From the NCBI GenBank assembly GCA_950295325.1, contig OX485803.1:27528001-27592000 (forward strand): 64,000 nucleotides of DNA, written 5' to 3'. The first letter of the stretch is position 1. Each line of letters begins with the position of its first letter. The DNA comes from Polytrichum commune (taxonomy: Eukaryota > Streptophyta > Polytrichopsida > Polytrichales > Polytrichaceae). Below the pieces are notes generated by a model that was not told the origin of the DNA, ran no database searches, and saw only the letters and a list, made by a program, of their open reading frames with translations. This document shows positions 30,547 through 40,146 of the stretch, piece after piece. The translations under genes and the position numbers were made by a program.

Positions 30547-31710
30547 CTCGCCTTGGTCGCGCCTTGACGACGTGGATGCCGTCACCGCGTGCGTTGCCCC
30601 ACCTCTGTCACCGCCGCCTCCGACGACGACTTCAGCCTCAACCTGCTCATGCAAAGGCTGACTGTCAGGCCTTTGTCCCAACCCAACCTCCGCATGCGCA
30701 TCATGCATTGGTTCATCGACTGGGTTAGGAGTAGAGGTATCACCAGGCCCTTGCGGGCCTTCAACATCTAACATGGGCTCGTCCACCGGGGTCTGATCAG
30801 GGACGGGGTTTGGGTCGGCCGACCCAAACCCTGTTGCTTGGCGAGCGTCGCTCTGGGAAGCTGCAACGTCGGCACTGTTTGGGTCGGCCGACCCAAACAT
30901 GTGGGGGTCATCCCGCTGGTGGTGTGGGGGCAAGAGGATGGGAGGCCGGAGCGGCGGGGGTCCCAACGGGCTGGAAGCTCCGGGGACGCGCCAAAGGTTG
31001 GGGTCGTCCACCTGCTGGACGGGCGCGTAAGGGCGGGCGTGCGGCTGCAGCAAATGCGCGAAGCAGAAGGACTGCTGCGTAGCCGGCCGCGGGCAGATAT
31101 CCTGTGGAGGGAAGCCTGCTGGCAAGTGAGGGAATGAACTCGGGGGAGCCATCACCAATCCCTGCGCCAGCATGCCCTGGATCACTTGCGTGATCAGGTC
31201 CGCTTGGGACGGAGGTGGGGCCATCGCCCTTTGCCGCTCCTGCTCCAACAAGAGAGCCCTCAACTCCGCGACTTCGTTGCGGACCGAGGGCTCCTCGGCG
31301 GCGGCCTTCTGCAATCGGATGCGTTGTTCCTCGTCCCGGAGCATCTTCGCGTTGGCCTCCTCCACGGTGAGGACCTCGGGTTTCACCCTCACCATCCCGG
31401 CGAACGCTGTGGGGGAGGCAGGATCCGACCTCAGCCTCTTCGCGAGCTCCATGTCGTCCTCGTCCTCGGAGCTTATGGCGATCGTCTCTTCCACCGCATA
31501 GTCGCTGTATAATTTCTTCCCCTTCAGCATTCGCCGCTCCCTGAAGGTGGCCGTCGCGTCCCTCGAATACATGTCCTTCGCGTCGGCCACCGTGAGGACG
31601 GGCACTAGCTTGCTCTGCGGCGTGGCAGCCCGCATGGCCTTCTTCCGCTGAGGGGCCTTGGATTCTTGAGTGAATCCTGTTGCCCCTTCCTCCACCTCTC
31701 CTTCCACTTT

Positions 31711-31741
<31 letters not shown>

Positions 31742-34700
31742 GCAACCTCGCCACCTGCCTCCACGGACGGATTGCCCGGATGCAATCCGGTGAGGGGTTC
31801 TGGCATTTGAACGGGGGCCTGCATGACGAATTCGCCTGGGTTGATTCGCCTGGGTTGATTCGCCTGGCCATGTCCAACGGGTTCTCGCCCCCCTCGACGA
31901 TCTCTTCGACGTAGGATCCGGGAATCCAGTCGAGGATGTCCATTCTCTTCGCCAGAGCCTTCTGGGTCCTGTAGAATTGAACATCGGTATCCTCCACATA
32001 GGAGTAGATGTTCAACCCAGACATCTGCACAATCCAAATCAATAATATTAGGATCACAAATGAAGAATAAGCAAAAATAACACCCAAAACAAAACAAGAA
32101 TACTTAGTTTGGGTCGAGCGACCCAAACTGTGCCTGCTCTAGTTTGGGTCGAACGACCCAAACTGTGCCTGCCCCTAGTTTGGGTCGAGCGACCCAAACT
32201 GTACCTGCCCCTAGTTTGGGTCGAGCGACCCAAACTGTACCTGCCCCTAGTTTGGGTCGAGCGACCCAAACCAAGCATGCCCTAGTTTGGGTCGAGCAAC
32301 CCAAACCAAGCATGCCCATAGTTTGGGTCGCTCGACCCAAACCAGGCATATAGATCGACGAGGTGAGTTTCTTACCATTGCTGCAAAAATCGGTTTGGAG
32401 CCCCCGAAGACGTTGAAGATGAAGTCCCCCCTCTTCGTGAGGGTCCTCATCATCCGCAGGTAAAAATCCATCCGCAGCTCATCCGCGGGGTACTTGGCGT
32501 ACTTCGCCTCGTCGTACAAGCTCCTGCTGGTGCCCAACCCTTCTGGGACTTGGAAAAGCTTTTCCATCCGGGCTATAGGATGGTTTGGCACCTTCAGCAG
32601 CTCAGCTTCGTACACGAAGTACAAGCACAGCACACATACTATCTTCGTCTTCTTGTCTTTCAATGAGCTGTACGCCCCCTCCGCCGGTGCAGCAACGTAA
32701 TGAGATTTTGAGACGGCGTACTCTGGTTGCAATTTACGCACGATCTCGTACACCTGCTCCGCCCTCCTGTCCTCGACAATCCACAACCAGACGTCGACCT
32801 CCCTGAATTTGGGGCTGGCGTAGTCCACAAACTTGGTGAAGAACGGCTCGTAAAACGGGGTGCTCATTGTCCCCTCGAATGAGGCTCCAGGAATGTTCCT
32901 GAAGTCTATCATTCCGAAGGGGAAGCGGTCCCCAGCTGCAGTCCTGATCGCCATCCTGGACTCAGAGCCCGGCCAACCTTGGATCTTTAGAGGTTCGAGG
33001 GAGACCAAGTTGAAGTGAGCTTCGCCCTCGAACCTGACGATCTTCTTCTCCTTTATAAAGTTGGAGAAGGCACGCGCGGAGTGTTCGGGAAGCGCCCGGT
33101 TCCTCCCCCCCTTCACGAACTTGGACCTGAGGAAGTCGTCTCCCGCCTCCCTCATGAGTGCCGCCATGGACGCACTGGTGAACTTGTACTCGGCTTTGAA
33201 TGCCCTCCAGTGCGCCTCGTCAACCTCTCCGTCCACGATGAGCTTCTTCTCGGGCACCAGCTTGTGCAGCTCTTGGACAATGGTCGTCTTCTTCTTCCTG
33301 TTCTCCGTCCATTCCTTCAAGGTGTAGCATGAAGGGACGAAGATCTTTGGCTTCGTGAAGACGATCTTTGGGTGAACCCAGCATCTCTTCGCCGTCGGCT
33401 CCACGTGGAGGATGTGGGACGCCGCCTTTCCCACCTCTGTCTCCGAGAGACCTTGAAGAGCTCTAAAGAACTCCCTCACTAGTGGCTTCATTTGCTTGAA
33501 GCGCGCAGTCTGGTTGTACAGAATACCGGTGTCGGGATCGATGAGGTCTCCCGTCTCGTGTTTTTCGAAGACAGTCTTCCATTTTGTCCACACGGAGTCG
33601 GACGCTGTGATCAATAAGATTTCTCCTCTTAGCTCGTTATATTTTTTTTGCTTGTGGCTAGCGTTGTCAATAGAGGAGAATTTATTGATCATCTGGTATT
33701 TGAAGTCCTGAACATGAAGTCAAGAACATATGTTAGAGAACACATCATGAAAAAAATGGAACAGCAGTTTAAGACATGCCAATAGTTTGGGTCGATCGAC
33801 CCAAACTTTAAATCTGATGAAGACTATAAGACATGCCAATAGTTTGGGTCGATCGACCCAAACTTTAAATCTGATGAATCCAAGAGTTTGGGTCGATCGA
33901 CCCAAACTTTAAATCTGATGAATCCAAGAGTTTGGGTCGATCGACCCAAACTACAAAACTTGGGAAGAAAATAAAACAATACAAGAGTTTGGGTCGATCG
34001 ACCCAAACTTACTCACCTCCCATTTTGGGTTCTTGTCTTTTGCATTCTCCCTTTCCTTGGGAGGCCTGCCGTAGAACTCCCACACATCCCTCGAGGCCAT
34101 TATATTCCTAATCCAGGATGCCTGATACGCCCTCTTTTTATTCCCCATGTTGAAAAACCTGGAGATGTCACTGAGGACGGTCTCGTTGTCCGACCAAACC
34201 ACCAGTGCCTTCCATACCTTCAGCTTCTCCTTCTGGTTGTTGGGGTCGTCCCATTCAGTCATCAGCTGGATTTTTTTGGAGGCCTCTACACTGTGCTGGC
34301 CGTCAATCAGCCAGAAATCTCCTTTAGAAATCGCCGGCCACATATCAGCCGTAGGCATTCTTTTTAGCCCCTGGGGCATCACGACAATTGTCTGCCTGTC
34401 GTCCTTGAACTGCCCTCCCAAGATTTGAGCGACCATCCAGTCGACATAGGCATCCTCCTTGGCTCGGACACACTTTTCAGGTGGCGCAAGGTGGCATTGT
34501 GCAATGTTCACCTCGAACTTGAAGTCCCTGCCCATGAAGAAGCAATGGAGGCATTTCGTCTCAAAATTGTCGTTGATTTTTTGAATTTCCCCAGCATCAA
34601 CCTCTTGGCCAGGCTTGGGCATCTGCAACTCTGGCGAAACTGGCTCGGTGGTCATGACTGATGACTCTCTTGCCCTTTTCGACGGGGTCGTCTGCCGGCT

Positions 34701-35366
34701 TCCGGAGGGGGTCGTCAGCCGGCTTCCTGAAGGAGTTGGCGTCTCGCTGTCAGCCGGAGTCGAGGTAGTGCTCGGTCTTCTAGAATCTGCCGGAACCGCC
34801 AGCGGAATCCTCACAGATTGGGGTCTGGAGGAACCTGCTCCTTCTTCTGTCTTGGCCTTCCGCCTGACAGGTTGTTGCGTTTTTGGTTTGCTTTGCAACG
34901 CTTTATTCAAAACCGTGATCGCTTGTTTCAGTTTTGTGAACCTGCTAGCGACCTTGGTGTTCGATACAGTGCCATCTATGAAGATGGTCTCCGGTTTTAT
35001 TATCTCCGGGTCAACGCACGTCTCCTTGGCGTATAGGGGGTCGAAAGCCTCGGAGAATTGGTGCATGAACATATGCACGTTCTGCACTGCGGAGTTCTCT
35101 AGAATAACGTCAACGTGCTCCCCGAGAGCTTGGACGGAAGCAACCTCCCATCCCGTCAGCGTTGCCCAGGTGTGTTGCTCGTGGGTCCCCACTTTCACCA
35201 CGAACAAGAGCTTGTACTGGGAGGCTTTCACAACCTGAACGGACCACCCAAGAACAATCCCATCCTTTGGGACGTATGAGTCGTCCTGTGGAGTTTCGTA
35301 CTCCTCCCAAAGGTGGTCTGGGGCGAGCATGAACCACCTCTCTCCAGGTCTCTTTTTAGTGGCCAT
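30547..35366 (-). CDS. ParB-like / degenerate DNA-methyltransferase gene of Giant element 2
   Basis: Three visible exons, all phase 0: 35366-34017 (450 codons), 33707-32376 (444 codons) and 32024-30547. Translation starts at an ATG right after the acceptor TTACAG. Domains: Ser/Thr/Pro linker near 180-260, CLHC and further Cys near 270-300, and a ParB/sulfiredoxin-like motif WLIDGQHSVEASKK with DGQH at 355-358. Residues 700-930 look like a DNA amino-methyltransferase in permuted order: a degenerate DPPY region (VDVWLWIVEDRR), then an SAM-binding motif (NVFGGSKPIFAAM at 882-894) continuing into MSGLNIYSYVEDTD. The last part is acidic, helical, then Pro/Gln-rich with FGSADPN encoded by palindromes. 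Bacterial proteins with a ParB domain fused to a methyltransferase are known. A 14-bp tandem duplication at 31841-31868 breaks the frame; apart from that it is open. Confidence 0.62.
30808..30898 (-). repeat. Two palindromes inside the coding exon, copy 2
   Basis: At 30808-30829 and 30877-30898, both GC-centred, perfect palindromes read as FGSADPN. Positions correspond to those of copy 1. Confidence 0.9.
31841..31868. repeat. 14-bp tandem duplication causing a frameshift
   Basis: GATTCGCCTGGGTT occurs twice in a row in exon 3 of the ParB-like gene. With one copy the exon from 32024 to 30547 is 1,464 bp, exactly 488 codons, and reads through RRINPGEFVMQ. With two copies the frame is lost. Confidence 0.85.
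32107..32342. repeat. Seven palindromes in intron 3 of the ParB-like gene, copy 2
   Basis: Palindromes about 38 bp apart with spacers of the type 'tgtacctgcccctagtt' or 'caagcatgccc'. Centres are AG, AA, AG, AG, AG, AG and CT; the sixth is imperfect. The intron is 32025-32375 (GTAAGA to GTGCAG on the minus strand). Copy 1 has lost this region. Confidence 0.9.
33785..34008. repeat. Five AT-centred palindromes in intron 2 of the ParB-like gene, copy 2
   Basis: Five perfect palindromes, all with centre AT, spaced 42-57 bp, with spacers such as 'tttaaatctgatgaa'. The intron is 33708-34016. The most donor-proximal palindrome sits at the same place as the first one in copy 1. Confidence 0.9.
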
Positions 35367-35392
35367 CTGTAAGTCCAGAAACAAAATTGTTA

Positions 35393-35499
35393 GTTTAGGT
35401 CGATCGACCCAAAGTTTTTCAACTTGGATTGAACATCAGTGCGAATTGAAGGGTGCTCTACTGGCCATCATGAATAGGTTTGGGTCGACCGACCCAAAC
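35393..35499. repeat. Two palindromes just upstream of the ParB-like start codon, copy 2
   Basis: A degenerate AT-centred copy at 35393-35414 and a perfect AC-centred copy at 35478-35499, both within the 5' intron. Position matches the degenerate palindrome before the start codon of copy 1. Between 35500 and 35757 I see only A+T-rich intron sequence. Confidence 0.8.
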
Positions 35500-35757
35500 C
35501 CAAGCCTCGAATAGCCTAATCTTATAAGAATTATTGGTAGAGTTCGGGTCTTAAGAATATGAATATATTGAATATTGTGTAGTGGTCAAATTATCCAACA
35601 TGAGAGCAATTTTTGGTGACCTTCTAGAGCCGCGCTGGACGTATGTGGACATGCCAGCAAATATCAGACGATTTCAAATTATAGTCATTTGAATATAATT
35701 TCTTGTTGATGGTGGGAAGGATGTTTATCTTGGGATATTGGATTTGTAGGTTGCAGA

Positions 35758-36067
35758 GTTTGGGTCGAGCGACCCAAACCAGCTGCAGAGTTTCGGTGGA
35801 GCGACCCAAACCAGCTGCAGAGTTTGGGTCGCTCGACCCAAACCAGCTGTAGAGTTTGGGTCGCTCGACCCAAACCAGCTGCAGAGTTTGGGTCGAGCGA
35901 CCCAAACCAGCTGCATAGTTTTGGTCGAGCGACCCAAACCAGCTGCAGAGTTTGGGTCGAGCGACCCAAACCAGCTGCAGAGTTTGGGTCGAGCGACCCA
36001 AACCGGCTGCAGGTTTTGGGTCGTTCGAACCCAACCAGCTGCAGAGTTTGGGTCGGTCGACCCAAAC
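35758..36067. repeat. Ten palindromes in intron 1, about 31-bp period, copy 2
   Basis: Ten copies with the short spacer 'cagctgcagag' between them, so the repeat is nearly continuous palindrome. Most are AG-centred, two are CT-centred, the last is GT-centred, and three carry mismatches. The period differs completely from the homologous intron of copy 1 (about 160 bp). Confidence 0.9.
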
Positions 36068-36170
36068 TAGCTGCCCAGTTAATTCTTTATGGGTTTGGGG
36101 TTTTATATAGAGGTTTCGGGCGTCTACCGAAACCGTAGTGTTTCCATATTCACCCATAATGTTTTACGCT

Positions 36171-36200
36171 GCATATACAATGCTTATGCATTGTATATGC
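36171..36200. repeat. Perfect 30-bp hairpin at the start of intron 1, copy 2
   Basis: Arms GCATATACAATGC and GCATTGTATATGC around loop TTAT. Same site as 16945-16972 in copy 1. Confidence 0.85.
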
Positions 36201-36251
36201 ATGAAGACCCTAAAGGCTAAGAAGCAGGTTATGTTGAATGAGATAAGTTAC

Positions 36252-37120
36252 CTTGATGCAAGCTCTGCCAATCTGATGTTGTTTTGCGAATAGGTTTTGC
36301 GAATCTGATTCTTAGAATCTGATTACACCTGAACACTCAGATATCACTAACACTCACTAGAATTCCACTCACTAGATTTCACAAACAACTCACACACACT
36401 TCAAAACAACAAAAGCACTCTGAAATCACTACAACGGCGCACTTTAAAACAAAAACACACTCCTAACCAACAAACACACTCTGAAATCACTCAATGCTCG
36501 TATTTTTAAACAAAACAACACTCCTAAACAACAAACACACTATGAAATCACTCAATGCGGATACTTTTACACAAAAACATTACCCTACTACAATCACTCC
36601 TAAACCCTTACAAGAAGAAGAGAGAATGAGAGACGGCGAGAAGAATGAGAGAAGAGAGAAGGAGAGTATGAGAGAATGAGAGAATGAGAGAATGAGTGTA
36701 AGTCGAAAGGCGCCGCTTGCAGTCCTAACCAACAAACACACTCTGAAATCACTCAATGCTTGTATTTTTAAACAAAACAACACTCCTAATCAACATACAC
36801 ACCCTGAAATCACTCAATGCGCATATTTCTACACAAAAACACTTCCCCAACTCCTAAACACACTCTACAATCACTCCTAAACCCTTACAAGAAAAAGAGA
36901 GAATGAGAGAAGAGGGTTACAAGAATCAGAGAGGTGGAAAGGAATGAGAGAGAGAATGTGGGAAGCGGCGTTAGGCGGAGGCGCCGCTTCACGACAAGGT
37001 GAGAAATGAGGGAGAGAAAGGAGGGAGCTTGGCGCGGAGGGAGTTAAATAGACAAAGCGAAGGGTCGCCATGGGACCCAATCTGGGCCATGGGAGCGCCC
37101 CGAGCCCATCTACGGCTCAC
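36252..37120 (-). promoter_or_regulatory. Probable leader exon and promoter of the ParB-like gene, copy 2
   Basis: On the minus strand a donor (CATCAAG then GTAACT, 36251) precedes intron 1. Upstream is a repetitive region with 'acactctgaaatcactcaat' occurring several times (36470-36860), followed by GAGA-rich tracts at 36610-36700 and 36885-37030. No credible reading frame. Inferred from position and from similarity to 16260-16888. Confidence 0.4.
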
Positions 37121-37187
37121 AAGCCTCGCGGGCAGCCACCCTGCCATGTGTCAACACCTTATTGGTGATGGTGGCTACCCGAGGCTT
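37121..37187. repeat. Eroded hairpin AAGCCTCGCGGGC, copy 2
   Basis: Left arm identical to copy 1; the right arm (GGCTACCCGAGGCTT) has two changes. Same position upstream of the ParB-like leader. Confidence 0.65.
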
Positions 37188-37802
37188 CTGGGGTGCACAC
37201 TTGGCGCCTAGTGGCCACCCGGCCTCCTGCCTGCCAAAGCCCGGCCCCGGCCTTCTAAGCCGCTATCTATAGCGGCTTAGCCCAAAAATCGAAAAGCAAC
37301 ATAGCCTAAGGTATTGCACATAATTAACACCATCACCAACTCTGATTTTAATGGTGTTCAATTCAATGGTCCCGCGTTGGAATTGCTTACATCATAGAAT
37401 GAATCCATTATTTGTTTTAGTATTTGAATAATGTAGTCATATGGAGTAAGATGAGAGCGATACAAAGTCTAAGAGGAGTATTTCATAAGTATATTGCAAT
37501 CCTCAATGCAATTGCACGGTGCAACAATTAAAATATGGTGACAATTTACATGGTCAAGGGTTTAGTGCTCTCTATTGTAATTTCTATAACCCAAGTTCGT
37601 AGAAGATAAGGCTCTAGCCTACAATGGATATTACCCACCCAAGTAGCATTAAATTCAACATTTATATCAGTACATAGAAGTTGACATTTGAAGTACATGG
37701 GAGATACACAAAGATTACAAATTTATCTACTGCAACCCCATGGAGTTCAACATCATATGAAGCCATTTAAGCATTAAGCTTGATGTTCGATGATCCCTCC
37801 AA

Positions 37803-37828
37803 CCTAAACCCTAAACCCTAAACCCTAC
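37803..37828 (-). repeat. Interstitial telomere-like repeat (CCCTAAA)n, copy 2
   Basis: Three to four units of CCCTAAA. It is the homologue of 15475-15508 in copy 1. A second, shorter TTTAGGG pair is at 39437-39455. Confidence 0.88.
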
Positions 37829-38667
37829 ACACCGCAAGCCTTAAATGAATGGCACATAAGGTTAAATGACAGGGCCTTAGTGCTTGTAGTTTCCAATACA
37901 AATGTATATTGTCTTGACAACATCCTAATCATATGTGCTCACGATCATGTCAACCAATATTAAGTTATAACAATGTCTGTCTAAAAAAAAGAGTATAATA
38001 ACTTGATTATAGTATATATGATCTTCATACTAGATTTCAAATGGACTTCATGATAGTTTCAAACATCCTTGAAAGAGTGAACTAAAAAGTCCTATTCGTG
38101 ATGGAATTCCCATTAATGCCTTTCACATAGGTTATCCATTGCCACACTTGTATGTTGGACAATGGATCAACGTTGTGTGCACACATTACAAACGTCACAT
38201 GTTCTTTTAAAGCTTTTCTCATTTTATTGTTGCAAATTGAAAGTTGGCCAATTTATTCAAATTTGTCATGAGATCAATTCCTTGTTTTCAATGTATAAGT
38301 CCTCATGTGAAAGTCTTCATAATGACATAAACTGTAATTATTGTATTTGGTGGCTTCGGCTATATGAAGTTTCATAATGTTCCCACATATATTGTCAAGA
38401 TATTATTTGAAATAAACCATAATATTTGAGTCCAAGTAGAGTAATATCCTGGAAGTACATAATTTAATTTGTATGCAATGCATCAATGTGAAGTTGTGGA
38501 GGATGGGTTCTCAAAATCACTTATCAAATATCATTTTCTTCCCAATGGTGCATGTCATAGGCACATAAAATGAGACAGTCTACCCCCATCAACAATAATT
38601 TTAATTTTTTTGACAAATATTGTTATAGGATATTGGAAGATATATTGGAGATCTTTCTTTATCATTT

Positions 38668-39085
38668 TTTTTTCATATCCTTACTAACACTATATTCAAA
38701 CATGTAACTTCAACATATTACCATAGATAATATTGAGTGTTTGAGTTTACATTTGATGTTACTTACTTTCATAGTGGTATTAGTATTGAGTAGATGCGTT
38801 CGTATTTATTGTATCAAACTCTAAATATGTTATTTATTGTAGGGACACTACAACACTACATTTTTTTGACAGGTCAAATCACAAATAACTTAAGTTACAA
38901 AACCCAACTACACAAAATATGATATCTAGTGTTTGATACCCTATATACAAGCGCATGCACTAAATATCAATAACCATATGAAAGTCAGTGACATAAAATG
39001 TAAACTCTCACAATAAGTATCATCTATGGTAATATGTGGAATTTACATGTTTGCAATTAGTGTTAGGAAGGATGTGAAAAGAAAA
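38668..39085. repeat. Large imperfect foldback in the core, copy 2
   Basis: The left arm (about 38668-38830: 'catatccttactaacac', 'gtttgagtttacatttgat', 'gatgcgttcg') is complemented by the right arm (about 38930-39085: 'gcgcatgcactaaat', 'aaaatgtaaactctcac', 'gtgttaggaaggatgtg'). The arms are some 155 bp with mismatches and the loop is about 100 bp. Homologue of 14525-14665. Confidence 0.75.
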
Positions 39086-40146
39086 AATTTACGTGAAAGT
39101 AGAAGGTAAGCGACACATTTATGTGTAACAATAATTGTCAAAGATTTAAAAATTAATGTTGAGCATAGTAGAGTGGTAACAACACTAAATATAATGAAAC
39201 ACACACCCCATATTTTGTGTAGTTATTTCATCACGGAATTAGCAATGTCATTTGATGGTTGGCGCCACGAAGAGCCACGAAGGCCACACATTAGTAAACT
39301 TGAAGTGAACTTCAAGATGGATTCAAATATCATTAACAGATTGAACTAAAACGCCACATTGGTAGTTAGTATCCCTTTAACAACGTCCACATACGTTCCT
39401 CATTGCCACACTTGCATGCGAGATAATAGAGCAATGTTCTAGGGTTTAGGGTTTATGGGAGACAAATAAATAATTTTATTCATCACGACAATGGCCTCAA
39501 GCCTTGGAAACCCTTTCATAATTGCAGCCTCCAAATGGCCCAAACCCCACCTAAATAGGTTTACACTTGAAAGCATTGAATGGAGTTAAAATATTGGTTA
39601 AAATATACCGTCATGACACTTGAAAAAATTAATGTGGCCGCCACCCTTCCTCCCAACGGCGTATGTCATATCCACAAAAGACAAAAAAAAAAAGGATTAA
39701 ATATCATAGACTAAGTCATATGACGGCTGGGGTATCAGAGGGGCATTGATAGATGCGCATTTTCCACTATAAACAAAAAACGGGGAATTATGTTAGGAGG
39801 TTTTGAAATAATCAAAATATGAGAACAAGGCGGGAAAGGCATCCAATGAGGAAGTCCGAGAAACGGAGGTGGATAGTATAAAGGGACGCACCCCCCAAAA
39901 TTCAGTCATTTTTTGCTCTTCTCCCACTCTTGAATTCGTGGAGAGAACTCTTAGTCGGAGCTATACTTCAAGGTTCGTGCATGCTTCCGTTCATTAGCAC
40001 TTATCCACAGCATGCAAGTTCATGAGCACCTATCCACAGCATGGAAGCCCACCGTGAACTTTGCAATGAGCTCAAAATCAACACATTTCGGATTATCCGC
40101 CGCATTATCCGCCGGATTTTGAGGGTTTTAGTGTGACTCTTATCAG

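Larger units (their letters stand above)
37188..40146. other. Non-coding core of Giant element 2
   Basis: Nearly 3 kb of A+T-rich DNA without a believable gene, homologous in inverse to 13906-16159. It includes the telomere-like run and the large foldback described separately, and near 39870-39900 a block shared with 14090-14190 of copy 1. Confidence 0.6.

Noticed and set aside
30547-35366. Bacterial plasmid contamination suggested by the ParB-like domain
   Set aside because: The gene has spliceosomal introns, lies within a transposon flanked by plant elements, and occurs twice with target duplications.
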